Source: Streptomyces sp. DH5
GTDB lineage: Bacteria; Actinomycetota; Actinomycetes; Streptomycetales; Streptomycetaceae
Direction of reading: 5' to 3'
Assembly: GCF_020873915.1 (NCBI RefSeq)
Contig: NZ_JAHWGP010000006.1
Location: 186,001 to 250,000 of the forward strand
DNA length: 64,000 nt
Shown: positions 45,708 to 58,200 of the stretch, piece after piece
How the letters are laid out: each line of letters opens with the position of its first letter
Numbering within the stretch: position 1 is the first letter of the stretch
The notes under the pieces: model-generated
What the model saw: only the letters and a program-made list of their open reading frames with translations
The model's database searches: none
Told to the model about the DNA's origin: nothing
Translations under genes and position numbers: made by a program

Positions 45708-46616
45708 TCACAGCCAGGCGGCGAACTCCAGCAACAGCTCCGCGTCCCGCTCGCGCCGCACCCGTCGGGCCCGCACACCGGATTCCACCGCACGGAACAG
45801 CGTCCAGCCGCGCAGCCGGTCGCGGTCGACGTCCAGGGACTCCGCGAGCCGCTTCACCCGGCGGCGCGTCGTCGTCGCCCCCGACGGCTGGGCGATCAGG
45901 TCCTCCACGCGGTCGCGGACCAGCCGGGCCAGGTCGAAGGCGTGCTCGCCGACCACCGGGTCGGGGCCCACCGCCAGCCACGGCATCCGCTCCCCGGCGA
46001 GGACCTTGCTCTGCCGGAACGTCCCGTGCAGCAGACGATGCTCGGGCGGCGCGGTCAGCAACTCCTCACGGGCCGTCAGCGCCGCGTCCACCAGCGGCGC
46101 CACCTCCGGGTCGGCCACCGCGCTCGCCCGCATCGCCCGCGCCTGCCGCCCCGTCCGCTCGGCGACCGTCTCGAAACCGTGCCCCTCCGGCGGGTCCACC
46201 CACAGCCGGCGCAGCGTCCCCGCCGCCTCCAGCAGCGCCCTCGCCTCCGGCAGCGTCCGCACCGACACGTCCGGATGCAGCCGCTCCAGCAGCAGCACAC
46301 CCTCGGCCCCCGACGAGGAGGGCTCCTCCAGCAACTGGACCGCTCCCAGCCCGTCCCACCGGGCCAGCGCCGCCCGCTCACTCTCCGGGCGGGCCCGGCG
46401 CGGCGCCAGCTTCAGCACCGCGGGCTTCCCGCCGGCCGTACGCACCAGCACCACCAGGCTGCTGCGCCCGCCCGGCAGCTGCACCCGCTCCACGGTCAAC
46501 TCGCGCTGCGCGACGGCCTCGTGCGCCAACCCCGGCAGCTTCTCCAGCCAGTCGTCACCTTCGGGCGCCGCCTCACCGAGCGCCCTCACCAGACGCTGCG
46601 GCGGTTCGAAAACCAT
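45708..46616 (-). CDS. Aminoglycoside phosphotransferase-fold protein with lost catalytic residues (pseudokinase)
   Basis: 302 residues. The fold follows the APH/streptomycin-6-kinase pattern: N-lobe Lys in GKPAVLKLAPRR, hinge EGVLLLERLHPDVSV, catalytic loop and metal loop in the expected order. The catalytic loop, normally HGDxxxxNVL, reads HGTFRQSKVL, so the Asp is Thr199 and the metal-binding Asn is Lys204. The metal-binding IDP reads VGP (Gly217 replaces Asp), while the flanking DPVVGEHAFDLARL is preserved. Phosphotransfer is therefore unlikely, and a binding or regulatory role is more plausible. The frame is intact and codon use is normal, so it is not a decayed gene. It is transcribed towards the repeat, in the same direction as the two genes 5' of it. 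Confidence 0.8.
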   Translation of the reverse strand: MVFEPPQRLVRALGEAAPEGDDWLEKLPGLAHEAVAQRELTVERVQLPGGRSSLVVLVRTAGGKPAVLKLAPRRARPESERAALARWDGLGAVQLLEEPSSSGAEGVLLLERLHPDVSVRTLPEARALLEAAGTLRRLWVDPPEGHGFETVAERTGRQARAMRASAVADPEVAPLVDAALTAREELLTAPPEHRLLHGTFRQSKVLAGERMPWLAVGPDPVVGEHAFDLARLVRDRVEDLIAQPSGATTTRRRVKRLAESLDVDRDRLRGWTLFRAVESGVRARRVRRERDAELLLEFAAWL

Positions 46617-46666
46617 GCGCGAGTCGTTCCCTTCCTGCTGTACGCGGTGCCTGCCGCCCCGTCACG

Positions 46667-47140
46667 TCACGCGGACGGCGCCGGTGTCCCCGATGCCGTA
46701 CCGCCCCGCTCGGCGAGCCCAGGGAAGGCTACGCTCTCCCCGCTCCAGCGCACCGACCGCACCGCCGCCTCCCGCATCGCCTCGGCCGCCCCGCGCCGCC
46801 GGTCACCGGCACTGGCGCGCACCAGGTCGGCGTACACCCCGGCCACCCTGCCCTCCAGCTCCGCCGCCAGCCGCACCGCCGCGGCCGCGTCCGGCACCGG
46901 GAACGGCAGCGCGTACCCCGCTGCGGCGGCGACCGGCGCTCCGCCCGTGTCGCGCACCGCGCGAGCCAGCGCGTCCCTGCGCGCCCGGTGCGCGTCGTAC
47001 GCCGTCCGAGCCTCGGCGCGCCGTTCCTTGCCGACGCGCCCGCCGACGACCCCGTAGCCGTACACCGCCGCGTGCTCCGCGGCCAGGGCCGCCTGGAGGG
47101 CCCGCAGCTCCCCGTCCTCCGTCCCGCGCGTCTCGCTCAC
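46667..47140 (-). CDS. Ferritin-like domain protein (DUF4439)
   Basis: 157 residues, mostly helical: LRALQAALAAEHAAVYGYGVVGGRV, AYDAHRARRDALARAVRD, LAAELEGRVAGVYADLVRAS. This four-helix pattern with AEHAAVYGYG matches the actinobacterial DUF4439 ferritin-like family. Metal binding has not been shown to my knowledge. The GTG at 47140 overlaps the stop of the lipoprotein gene upstream (GTGA), so the two are coupled and may work together. Confidence 0.82.
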   Translation of the reverse strand: MSETRGTEDGELRALQAALAAEHAAVYGYGVVGGRVGKERRAEARTAYDAHRARRDALARAVRDTGGAPVAAAAGYALPFPVPDAAAAVRLAAELEGRVAGVYADLVRASAGDRRRGAAEAMREAAVRSVRWSGESVAFPGLAERGGTASGTPAPSA

Positions 47141-47682
47141 CGTCCGGCCTCCGTCAGCAGATAGACGTGCGCCGCGCCCGCCGCGGCCACCGAGGCCAGC
47201 AGCCGGGCCAGTTCGTCCGGCGCCTCCAGCAGTTCCCGCGTCCGCCGGTCGGCGATCTCCCGCTCCGCGGCCGCCAGTTCGGCCAGGGCGTCCTTCTCCT
47301 TGACGGGCACGGCGGCCCGGGTGGGAGCCGGGGACGAGGCAGCGGCCGTTCCGGAGCCGGACGGTGACGGTGACGGCGAGGCCTTCGCCGCACCGCCCTC
47401 ACCGAACGCCCGCGCGTGCGCGGCGACCTCCGCGCGCAGCGGAGCCAGCCGCCCCGCCAGCCCGGGATGCGCGGCGACCACCGCGTCGTACCGCTCGGCC
47501 AGTTCCCGGCTGTCCCCGGCCGCACGCGTGCGGACCCGGTCGGCGGCCGAGGGACGGCCTCCGGCCTCCGGCTTCTCGGACCCGGCGGAACAGCCCGCCG
47601 CCAGCAGGGCGGCCGGGGCGGCGGCGAGCAGGATCCTCCTGCGCGGCCCCGAACGGGCGGGCGGAGACGAGGGGAACGGCAC
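47137..47682 (-). CDS. Small lipoprotein with DUF4439-associated helical domain
   Basis: 181 residues from GTG 47682, which has AGGA 8 nt upstream. A short basic start is followed by ILLAAAPAALLAAGC, with the lipobox LAAGC, so it is an anchored lipoprotein. The rest is a helical domain (RELAERYDAVVAAHPGLAGRL, ALAELAAAEREIADRRTREL, LARLLASVAAAGAAHVYLL) interrupted by a Ser/Pro/Ala-rich linker. Function unknown. It is coupled to the DUF4439 gene and is divergent from rimP. An upstream start at 47751 is possible but would place 23 residues before the signal peptide. Confidence 0.78.
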   Translation of the reverse strand: MPFPSSPPARSGPRRRILLAAAPAALLAAGCSAGSEKPEAGGRPSAADRVRTRAAGDSRELAERYDAVVAAHPGLAGRLAPLRAEVAAHARAFGEGGAAKASPSPSPSGSGTAAASSPAPTRAAVPVKEKDALAELAAAEREIADRRTRELLEAPDELARLLASVAAAGAAHVYLLTEAGR

Positions 47683-47785
47683 GGCAGACGTCCTAGGGGA
47701 CTCGTACGAACGTGACGACGGAAGGGAAGCGGACCGCTGGCCCGCGATCACGGTACCCGGGCGTCCGCCCCGCAGCCGTCAGCGG

Positions 47786-47829
47786 CACCCCCCGTGACCG
47801 GGGTGGACGGCAACACCCCCCGTGACCGG
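47786..47829 (+). repeat. Two 16-bp direct repeats upstream of rimP
   Basis: CACCCCCCGTGACCGG occurs at 47786-47801 and 47814-47829, 28 bp apart. The second copy is followed by TACCCT and TTGACG (47837-47842). They lie in the divergent control region between the lipoprotein gene and the rimP-nusA-infB operon and could be a regulator site. Confidence 0.5.
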
Positions 47830-47893
47830 ATACCCTTTGACGCAGACACGCGCACCGTCCCACAACAGCACACGCGGCCGAGGAGTCACCCGG

Positions 47894-48415
47894 ATGAGCA
47901 CCACCCAGAGCGAGAGGCTTCGAGAACTTCTGGAGCCGCTCGTCAGCTCCCAGGGCCTGGATCTCGAAGAGATCGCCGTGGACGCGGTCGGCCGCAAGCG
48001 TGTGCTGCGCGTCGTCGTCGACTCCGACACCGGTGCGGACCTCGACCGGATCGCCGATGTGAGCCGCGCGCTCTCGGCGAAGCTCGACGAGACGGACGTG
48101 ATGGGCGGTGCCGAGTACACCCTCGAGGTCGGCACCCCGGGCGCCGAGCGCCTGCTGACCGAGCACCGCCACTACGTGCGCGCCACCGGCCGCCTGGTGC
48201 GGTTCCAACTGGCCGGCGGCGACGAACTCGTCGCCAGGATCACCGAGGCGGACGACGAGGGACTCGACGTCGAGGTGCCCGGGGTCAAGGGCCGCAAGCC
48301 CACCGCGCGCAGACTCGCCTTCGCCGACATCACCAGGGCGCGCGTCCAGGTCGAGTTCAACCGCAGGGACGACGCGTCCGACAAGAAGAACGACACGAAG
48401 GAAGAGGAGGCGTAA
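47894..48415 (+). CDS. rimP: Ribosome maturation factor RimP
   Basis: 173 residues. N-terminal domain [36 protein letters not shown] (read in parts), the ISRxI-like stretch [12 protein letters not shown], and [25 protein letters not shown] leading into a C-terminal SH3-like domain. It assists 30S subunit assembly. AGGAG at 47881-47885 supports ATG 47894. It is the first gene of the rimP-nusA-ylxR-infB operon. Confidence 0.95.
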   Translation: MSTTQSERLRELLEPLVSSQGLDLEEIAVDAVGRKRVLRVVVDSDTGADLDRIADVSRALSAKLDETDVMGGAEYTLEVGTPGAERLLTEHRHYVRATGRLVRFQLAGGDELVARITEADDEGLDVEVPGVKGRKPTARRLAFADITRARVQVEFNRRDDASDKKNDTKEEEA

Positions 48416-48417
48416 TC

Positions 48418-49404
48418 GTGGACATCGACATGAGTGCTCTTCGGCTCTTGGTACGGGAGAAGGAGATCTCCCTCGACCTGCTGGTCGAGGCGATCGAGTC
48501 GGCCCTCCTCATCGCCTACCACCGCACCGAGGGAAGCCGCCGGCGCGCGCGCGTGGAGCTCGACCGGGAGACCGGACACGTGACCGTGTGGGCGAAGGAG
48601 GACCCCGAGGACCTCGAGGAGGGCCAGGAGGCCCGCGAGTTCGACGACACCCCGTCCGGTTTCGGCCGTATCGCCGCCACCACGGCCAAGCAGGTCATCC
48701 TGCAGCGCCTGCGCGACGCCGAGGACGACGCGACACTCGGCGAGTACGCCGGCCGCGAGGGCGACATCGTCACCGGCGTGGTCCAGCAGGGCCGCGACCC
48801 CAAGAACGTGCTGGTCGACATCGGCAAGCTGGAGGCCATCCTGCCGGTGCAGGAGCAGGTGCCCGGCGAGACCTACCCCCACGGCATGCGGCTGCGGTCG
48901 TACGTCGTCCGGGTGGCCAAGGGCGTACGCGGCCCCTCCGTCACCCTGTCGCGCACGCACCCCAATCTGGTGAAGAAGCTGTTCGCCCTGGAGGTGCCGG
49001 AGATCGCCGACGGCTCGGTGGAGATCGCCGCCATCGCCCGCGAGGCCGGCCACCGCACCAAGATCGCCGTCCGGTCCACCCGGTCGGGTCTGAACGCCAA
49101 GGGCGCCTGCATCGGCCCCATGGGCGGCCGTGTGCGCAACGTCATGGGCGAGCTGAACGGCGAGAAGATCGACATCGTCGACTGGTCGGACGACCCGGCC
49201 GAGATGGTGGCGAACGCCCTCTCCCCGGCCCGGGTCTCCAGGGTGGACGTCGTCGACCTGGCGGCCCGCTCCGCCCGCGTCACCGTGCCGGACTACCAGC
49301 TGTCCCTGGCGATCGGCAAGGAGGGGCAGAACGCCCGCCTGGCCGCCCGTCTGACCGGCTGGCGGATCGACATCCGGCCCGACACCGAGCAGACCGGGGA
49401 ATAG
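48418..49404 (+). CDS. nusA: Transcription termination/antitermination protein NusA
   Basis: 328 residues, the short actinobacterial form without the acidic C-terminal repeats of E. coli. N-terminal RNA polymerase-binding domain, S1 domain (about residues 115-185; [23 protein letters not shown]), then two KH domains ([26 protein letters not shown] and [23 protein letters not shown]; second [20 protein letters not shown]). GTG 48418 lies 2 nt after the rimP stop with AGGAGG 7 nt upstream. Confidence 0.96.
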   Translation: MDIDMSALRLLVREKEISLDLLVEAIESALLIAYHRTEGSRRRARVELDRETGHVTVWAKEDPEDLEEGQEAREFDDTPSGFGRIAATTAKQVILQRLRDAEDDATLGEYAGREGDIVTGVVQQGRDPKNVLVDIGKLEAILPVQEQVPGETYPHGMRLRSYVVRVAKGVRGPSVTLSRTHPNLVKKLFALEVPEIADGSVEIAAIAREAGHRTKIAVRSTRSGLNAKGACIGPMGGRVRNVMGELNGEKIDIVDWSDDPAEMVANALSPARVSRVDVVDLAARSARVTVPDYQLSLAIGKEGQNARLAARLTGWRIDIRPDTEQTGE

Positions 49405-49494
49405 ATCCAGGCCGCGGTGGGCTGAGATCACGACAGCTTTGTCCGCGACGGCGTTCGATTCTTGCCCCGAAGGGGTGAGGTCGGTCCGGGGAGG

Positions 49495-49500
49495 TAGACT
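49495..49500 (+). promoter_or_regulatory. Candidate -10 box upstream of ylxR
   Basis: TAGACT followed 5 nt later by GTG 49506. The intervening AAGGA is too close to the start to be a normal ribosome site. A secondary promoter producing a leaderless ylxR-infB message is possible. Confidence 0.35.
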
Positions 49501-49505
49501 AAGGA

Positions 49506-49787
49506 GTGTCTGGCCGGACACAAGCTGGCGTATGCCCCGAGCGCACCTGCGTGGGGTGCCGGGAGCGAGCGGTCAAGAACGAGCTGCTGCGGATCGTGGC
49601 GATCGAGGACGCGTGCGTCCCGGATCCTCGCGGTACGCTGCCCGGCCGGGGTGCGTACGTGCACCCCGCCCCGGTCTGTCTCGACCAGGCGGTACGCCGC
49701 AGGGCGTTCCCCAGGGCGCTGCGCGTCCCGGGACCGCTCGACGTAAAGGCGTTGCGCCACTACGTCGAGCAGGCACAAGGTTGCTGA
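49506..49787 (+). CDS. ylxR: YlxR (DUF448) RNA-binding protein
   Basis: 93 residues. The family motif ERTCVGCRERAVKNELLRIV is present, as are GRGAYVHP and the final helix DVKALRHYVEQ. YlxR proteins accompany nusA and infB in most bacteria and have been linked to RNase P and transcription regulation. The start is the GTG at 49506. Confidence 0.92.
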   Translation: MSGRTQAGVCPERTCVGCRERAVKNELLRIVAIEDACVPDPRGTLPGRGAYVHPAPVCLDQAVRRRAFPRALRVPGPLDVKALRHYVEQAQGC

Positions 49788-49832
49788 GCAGCGGCCCCGC
49801 GCCGACTGGGCAGGCAACACGGCACGAACATG

Positions 49833-49854
49833 CCGCGCGGAAACCTCCGTGCGG
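49833..49854 (+). other. Stem-loop in the infB leader
   Basis: A 9-bp stem with one G-T pair (49833-49841 with 49846-49854) and loop AACC lies between ylxR and infB. It could be a processing site, an attenuator or structural noise. Confidence 0.4.
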
Positions 49855-49892
49855 TCTGGTACCTCGCGAGTCGAAAGCAGGTCGAGATTGCG

Positions 49893-49935
49893 ATGAGCAC
49901 TCGATGAGTACGCGATGAGTACGCCCATGAACTAG
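49893..49935 (+). other. Three overlapping mini-ORFs built from 11-bp tandem repeats in the infB leader
   Basis: The 11-bp unit CGATGAGTACG occurs three times in tandem (49891-49901 as CGATGAGCACT, 49902-49912, 49913-49923). It creates ATG-AGC-ACT-CGA-TGA (49893-49907), ATG-AGT-ACG-CGA-TGA (49904-49918) and ATG-AGT-ACG-CCC-ATG-AAC-TAG (49915-49935). The peptides are MSTR, MSTR and MSTPMN. Each start overlaps the previous stop by ATGA. They end 38 nt before the infB start. Confidence 0.55.
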
Positions 49936-49973
49936 CGACGGTCCGGACGCAACCCGGACCTCAGAGGAGCGAA

Positions 49974-53042
<3,069 letters not shown>

Positions 53043-53058
53043 CACCCCACGGTTCACA

Positions 53059-53090
53059 CCGGCCGGCGGGACCACGGTCCCGCCGGCCGG
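53059..53090 (+). terminator. Terminator after infB
   Basis: A perfect 14-bp GC stem (53059-53072 with 53077-53090) with loop CACG, 16 nt downstream of the infB stop. It separates the rimP-infB operon from DUF503-rbfA-truB. Confidence 0.85.
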
Positions 53091-53290
53091 CTCGTGTGTG
53101 CGGGGACCGCGTCGCGCTCCCGGGACGATCCGGGCAGGCCCGGGGAAACCCCGAGGGGCGTGGAGGGGGTGCCGGCGGGCGCAATATCCGTCGATCGCCA
53201 CGTCCCCTTCGATGTACGGTTCTGATGTCCCTGCCCACCACGGATGGCGGGGCCACCGATCCCGTACCGGCGGGTGAACCGGTTGCATAC

Positions 53291-53587
53291 ATGTATGTGG
53301 GGACGCTGTCCTTCGACCTCCTCCTCGGCGACGTACATTCGCTGAAGGAGAAACGCTCCATCGTCCGCCCGATCGTCGCCGAGCTCCAGCGCAAGTACGC
53401 GGTGAGCGCGGCCGAGGTGGACCACATGGACCTCCATCGCAGGGCCGTCGTCGGCCTGGCCATGGTGTCCGGTGACGCGGGGCACCTGAGAGACGTACTG
53501 GACCGGTGCGAGCGGCTGGTCGCCGGGCGCCCCGAGGTGGAGCTGCTGTCCGTCAGACGGCGCTTCCACGGCGAAGACGACGACTGA
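53291..53587 (+). CDS. DUF503 family protein (YlxP-like)
   Basis: 98 residues from ATG 53291. The family opening MYVGTLSFDLLLGDVHSLKEKR is complete in this frame, and the protein ends FHGEDDD. DUF503 (YlxP) proteins have a ferredoxin-like fold and sit between infB and rbfA in many bacteria; a link to ribosome assembly is presumed. No ribosome site precedes 53291. An in-frame ATG at 53224 would add 22 residues not typical of the family. Confidence 0.88.
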   Translation: MYVGTLSFDLLLGDVHSLKEKRSIVRPIVAELQRKYAVSAAEVDHMDLHRRAVVGLAMVSGDAGHLRDVLDRCERLVAGRPEVELLSVRRRFHGEDDD

Positions 53588-53636
53588 CGACCACAGCCCA
53601 GAAACACGCAGACAGGAAAGAACGGGAGACGGACCA

Positions 53637-54086
53637 GTGGCCGACAACGCGCGGGCGAAAAGGCTGGCGGACCTCATCCGAGAGGTGGTGGCCCAGAAGC
53701 TGCAGCGCGGGATCAAGGACCCGCGGCTCGGCTCGCACGTCACCATCACGGACACCCGGGTCACCGGTGACCTCAGGGAGGCGACCGTCTTCTACACCGT
53801 GTACGGGGACGACGAGGAGCGGAAGGCCGCAGCGGCGGGCCTGGAGAGCGCCAAGGGCATCCTGCGCTCCGAGGTGGGCCGGGCGGCGGGCGTGAAGTTC
53901 ACGCCGACCCTGACCTTCGTCATGGACGCCCTGCCGGACACGGCGCGCAACATCGAGGACCTCCTCGACAAGGCGCGCCAGTCCGACGCCAAGGTGCGCG
54001 AGGCGTCCGCGGGCGCCCGGTACGCCGGCGACGCCGACCCGTACCGCAAGCCGGAAGACGACGAGACGGACGACACCGCCGAATGA
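53637..54086 (+). CDS. rbfA: Ribosome-binding factor A
   Basis: 149 residues. The KH-like core includes RAKRLADLIREVVAQKLQRGIKDPRL, VTITDTRVTGDLREATVFYTVYGD and LRSEVGRAAGVKFTPTLTFVMD. It assists late 30S maturation near the 5' end of 16S rRNA. The acidic C-terminal tail is usual in Streptomyces. Its stop overlaps the truB start (ATGA). Confidence 0.96.
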   Translation: MADNARAKRLADLIREVVAQKLQRGIKDPRLGSHVTITDTRVTGDLREATVFYTVYGDDEERKAAAAGLESAKGILRSEVGRAAGVKFTPTLTFVMDALPDTARNIEDLLDKARQSDAKVREASAGARYAGDADPYRKPEDDETDDTAE

Positions 54087-54988
54087 CCCAGAAGCACACC
54101 ACGCCCGACGGCCTTGTCATCGTCGACAAGCCGTCGGGCTTCACTTCGCACGACGTGGTCGCCAAGATGCGCGGCATCGCCCGCACCCGGCGCGTCGGCC
54201 ACGCCGGCACCCTCGACCCGATGGCCACGGGAGTCCTCGTCCTCGGCGTCGAGAAGGCGACCAAGCTCCTCGGCCACCTCGCGCTGACCGAGAAGGAGTA
54301 CGTCGGCACCGTGCGGCTCGGCCAGAACACGCTGACGGACGACGCCGAAGGGGAGATCACCTCCTCCACCGACGCCTCCGCGGTCACCCGCGAGGCCATC
54401 GACGCCGGTGTCGCCCGGCTGACCGGCGACATCATGCAGGTGCCGTCCAAGGTCAGCGCCATCAAGATCAACGGGGTGCGGTCCTACAAGCGCGCCCGGG
54501 AGGGCGAGGAGTTCGAGATCCCCGCCCGGCCGGTCACCGTCTCCTCCTTCTCCGTGTACGACGTCCGGGAGGGCGTCGCCGACGACGGCACTCCGGTGCT
54601 GGACCTGGTGGTGTCGGTCGTCTGCTCCTCCGGCACCTACATCCGCGCGCTCGCCCGCGACCTCGGCGCGGGTCTCGGCGTCGGCGGTCACCTCACCGCG
54701 CTGCGCCGCACCCGCGTCGGCCCGTACAAGCTGGACTCCGCGAAGACGCTGGACCAGCTCCAGAAGGAGCTGACGGTCATGCCCATCGCCGAGGCCGCCA
54801 CGGCCGCCTTCCCGCGCTGGGACGTCGACGAGCGGCGGGCCAGGCTGCTCATCAACGGGGTGCGGCTGGAGATGCCCGAGGAGTACGCCGGATCCGGAGC
54901 CGTGGGCGTCTTCGGCGCCGGGGGCCGGTTCCTGGCGCTCGTCGAGGAACAGCGGGGGAAGGCGAAGAGCCTGGCCGTCTTCGGCTGA
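54083..54988 (+). CDS. truB: tRNA pseudouridine(55) synthase
   Basis: 301 residues. It starts DGLVIVDKPSGFTSHDVVAK and has the catalytic Asp45 in GHAGTLDPMATGVL, then SAIKINGVRSYKRAREGEEF and VVCSSGTYIRALARDLG. A PUA-like C-terminal domain (INGVRLEMPEEYAGSGAV) completes it. It makes the T-loop pseudouridine in tRNA. It is coupled to rbfA. A 10-bp inverted repeat with a long loop (55015-55024 with 55049-55058) follows. Confidence 0.96.
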   Translation: MTQKHTTPDGLVIVDKPSGFTSHDVVAKMRGIARTRRVGHAGTLDPMATGVLVLGVEKATKLLGHLALTEKEYVGTVRLGQNTLTDDAEGEITSSTDASAVTREAIDAGVARLTGDIMQVPSKVSAIKINGVRSYKRAREGEEFEIPARPVTVSSFSVYDVREGVADDGTPVLDLVVSVVCSSGTYIRALARDLGAGLGVGGHLTALRRTRVGPYKLDSAKTLDQLQKELTVMPIAEAATAAFPRWDVDERRARLLINGVRLEMPEEYAGSGAVGVFGAGGRFLALVEEQRGKAKSLAVFG

Positions 54989-55243
54989 CCGGAGCGACCG
55001 GCGCGAGGGTCCGCCCGTGGAGCGACGTCACGGGGATGGACATGCCGCCGCTCCACGGTCCCCCTCGGTTCCCCCACCCCTAGGGTCTATCCCGTCAGGC
55101 CCGCCTGTTCACCCGTAGGTGCGGGCGCTCGGAGTGAACCGGGGGAGCGGAAGGGGGCGCGTTCGCCGACGGACCTGCCCCGCTGATCATTTCGGTCCTA
55201 ATGTCACAGACCAGGGCACGGATGTACGGCGGGAGGCTCGAGG

Positions 55244-58200
55244 ATGCCGTCACGAATCGGATCCCGCGAGGAGCGGGACGTCCCGGGCAGCCCCTCGGTT
55301 CCCACCGGGGCCCCGGGTACCTGCGACTTCCCGCGACCGCGGGAGCACACGGACCCCGTCGGCGGCGAGAGGAACCCGGGGCGTGCGGAGCCGTCCGGGC
55401 GCCCCCGGCCCGACTGGGCCCACTCGGAGCCTTCCGGCGGGGCCCTCGTGAGCCTCCGGTACGCCTCAGGGGCCCTGGCCTCTCCCGTCGCTCCCCGCCG
55501 CGCGGACCCCCTCGGCAGTCCGCTCGGCCCCGGCAGTCCGCCGGGCGACAGGCCGGGCGCGCCGGGTCCGCACGTAGACGACGGTCTCGTCCGGCTGTAC
55601 GATCTCGCCGGCCGCCCGCGCGGCACCGGGTTCGTCGCCGACCGTCACGGCACGGTGATCACCAGCCATGAGACGGTCGACGGGCTGCCCCGGCTCGTGC
55701 TGTACGGGGCCGGGAACCGCCACTGCGTGGTGACCGCCGACGCCGTCACCCCGCTGCCCGGGCTCGACCTGGCCCTCGTACGCACCGACGGGCTGGGCGT
55801 GGCACCGCTGCCCGTCTCCACGCGGAGGAGCGTCGAGAGCGGCACCTATGTGCGGATCCCCGCCGGAGGCTGGCGCGAGGCGCGGGTCCTGGGCGCGGCC
55901 GCCGTCACCTACACCGCCACCGACCGCCCGTACCCCGTCGCCGACGCCCTGGAGCTGGCCGTCGGCACCGCCGGCCGGGACGCGCTGCGGCTCGGCGGCG
56001 GAGCCGCCGGCGGCCCGGTGCTCGACGCCCGCACCGGCACCGTCCTCGGCGTCCTCGGCACCGCCCTCCGCTCGGCCGACAGTGACGTGGGCTTCGCCGT
56101 GCCGCTTCCCCCCGCCGCTCCGGCACTCGCCGCACTCCTCGCCGAGAACGCGGCCACGGTCCCCGCCCACGGGGCCGACCTCAACCTCGCCGGGCTGGTG
56201 GAACTGACGGCCACGTGGAACGAACTCCCGCCCGGCGCCCAGGGGTTCACGGCCGCGTCCACGACGTGTCCGGCGTGTCCGGCCGCGGACACGGCACTCG
56301 CCGGACCCACCCCGGGCGCCGCACACCAGGCGGTCACCGCAGCCGGATGCACGGCCACCCCCGGACAACTCGTCCCGTCCTGCGCCGGGTCCGGTCCGTG
56401 CGGGACGGGCTCCGCCGTCTCGCACGCCGCGACGGCGGTCACCTCCGCGCCAGGTGAGGGAGCACCAAGGGCCACCGCGGAACCCGTCGAACGGCGCGCC
56501 GTTCTCGCGGAGTTCGCCGCCTTCGAGCGGGGCGGCGCCACCGTACTGGGCCTCGTCGGGGCCCCCGGCAGCGGCCGCAGCACGGAGCTCGCGGCGTTCG
56601 CCGCCCGCCGCCGGCGGGCCGGACGCCCCACCCTCATGCTGCGCGGCGCAGATCTCCGCGAGCACGACGGCTCCCTCGCCGACGCCGCCCGCCGGGCGCT
56701 GGACCGCGCCGCCGCGGTCGTCGCCGCCTCCCGCGCCCCCTTCCCGGCCACCCCGGACGCACTCGGCGACGTGAGCCCGGAGCGCCTCGCCCGGCTCGCC
56801 CACACCGCCGGCCACCCCCTGACGCTGCTCCTCGACGACCCCGAGCACATGCCGCCGGCGCTCTTCCACCGCCTCCCCGAATGGACCGCCGGCACGGCGC
56901 GGTGGCTCGGGGCCACGGGCGTGCGGCTGGTGGTGGCGTGCCGTGCGGAGCACTGGGAGGTGGCGGCATTCCCCGCGGAACTGCTGCACCCCGGAGGGTT
57001 CCGCTCCGACGGGCTCCCCCCGTGCGTGACCCTCGGCGACCTCACCGCCGAGGAGGCCCGCGACCTCCGTGCCCGCCACGGCGTCCCCGAAGACGCGGTC
57101 ACCGGCGCCGACGCCCGCCACCCGCTGACCCTGCGACTGCTGGCCGAGGTGAGGTCCGCTCTCGCCGACGACGCCCCCGACGCCCCCGTGCACCGCGAGG
57201 ACGTGCTCGCGGCTCACCTGGACCTGCTGTGCCTGCGCATCGCCACCCGCCTCGCCGTCGAGGACGGACTGCGCGGCACAGCCGTGCGGCGGCTGGCGGC
57301 CCAGGTGGCCGGACGGGTTCACGAAGCCGCCCGGCGCGGCCTCGGCACCGGACACGGCGCACTGGACCGGGAGGCGTTCGAGGACCTGTTCCCGGCCGGC
57401 CCCGTCCCCGGGCGGCCCGGCGACCACGGAACCGGCTGGGCCGCCGCCGTACTCGCCGAGGGACTCCTGCTCCCCGCCGGGGCCGGCTACCGGTTCGCCC
57501 ACGAGGAGCTCGCCGACTGGCTCCAGGGCCTCCACCTCGACCTGGACGGTGCCCTGCGCGCCCTGGTCCACCACGGCCCCCGCACCCCGCCGCACACCGG
57601 GCCCGTCCCGCACCACCGCATCGGGCCCGTCGTCGAGGCCCTGCTGCTCCTCGCCCGCCGGCACGGCACCGGCCGCCTCGCCTCACGGCTGGCCGACCTC
57701 ATCCACGCCCTCGACGCCGACCCCGGCTCCTGGTGGGCCGCCCGGCTGCTCACCACGACCCTCGCACGCGTACCCGACGCGACCCCGTACGCGGACGTGC
57801 TGCGCCTGCTGACCGACCGGATCGTGGCGTGGCGGGAACAGCGCCGGACGGTTCCGCCGGAGCTCGGTCCCGCCTTCTGGACCGCGCTCCGGCTGCCCGT
57901 GGAAGCGCGCTGCGCCCTGCTGCGCCGCCTCGTCCACGCCGACGGGCCCCCGTGCGAGGGCGGCCCTCGCTTCCTGGACGCCGCCGCCCGGCTGCTCACC
58001 GCCGACCCCGTCACCGTACTGCCGTACCTGGTGCGCTGGTTCGAGGACGAGCGGCCGCTGCCCGCCACCCCGCACGCGACCGTCGCGACGGCCGCGCAGG
58101 CGCTGCTGCACACCCACCGCCACGAGGCCCTGGACGCGCTGACGGAAGTCCTCGCCGACAGCACCCACCGGCGCGCCGGCCAACTGCTCACCGTACTGAC

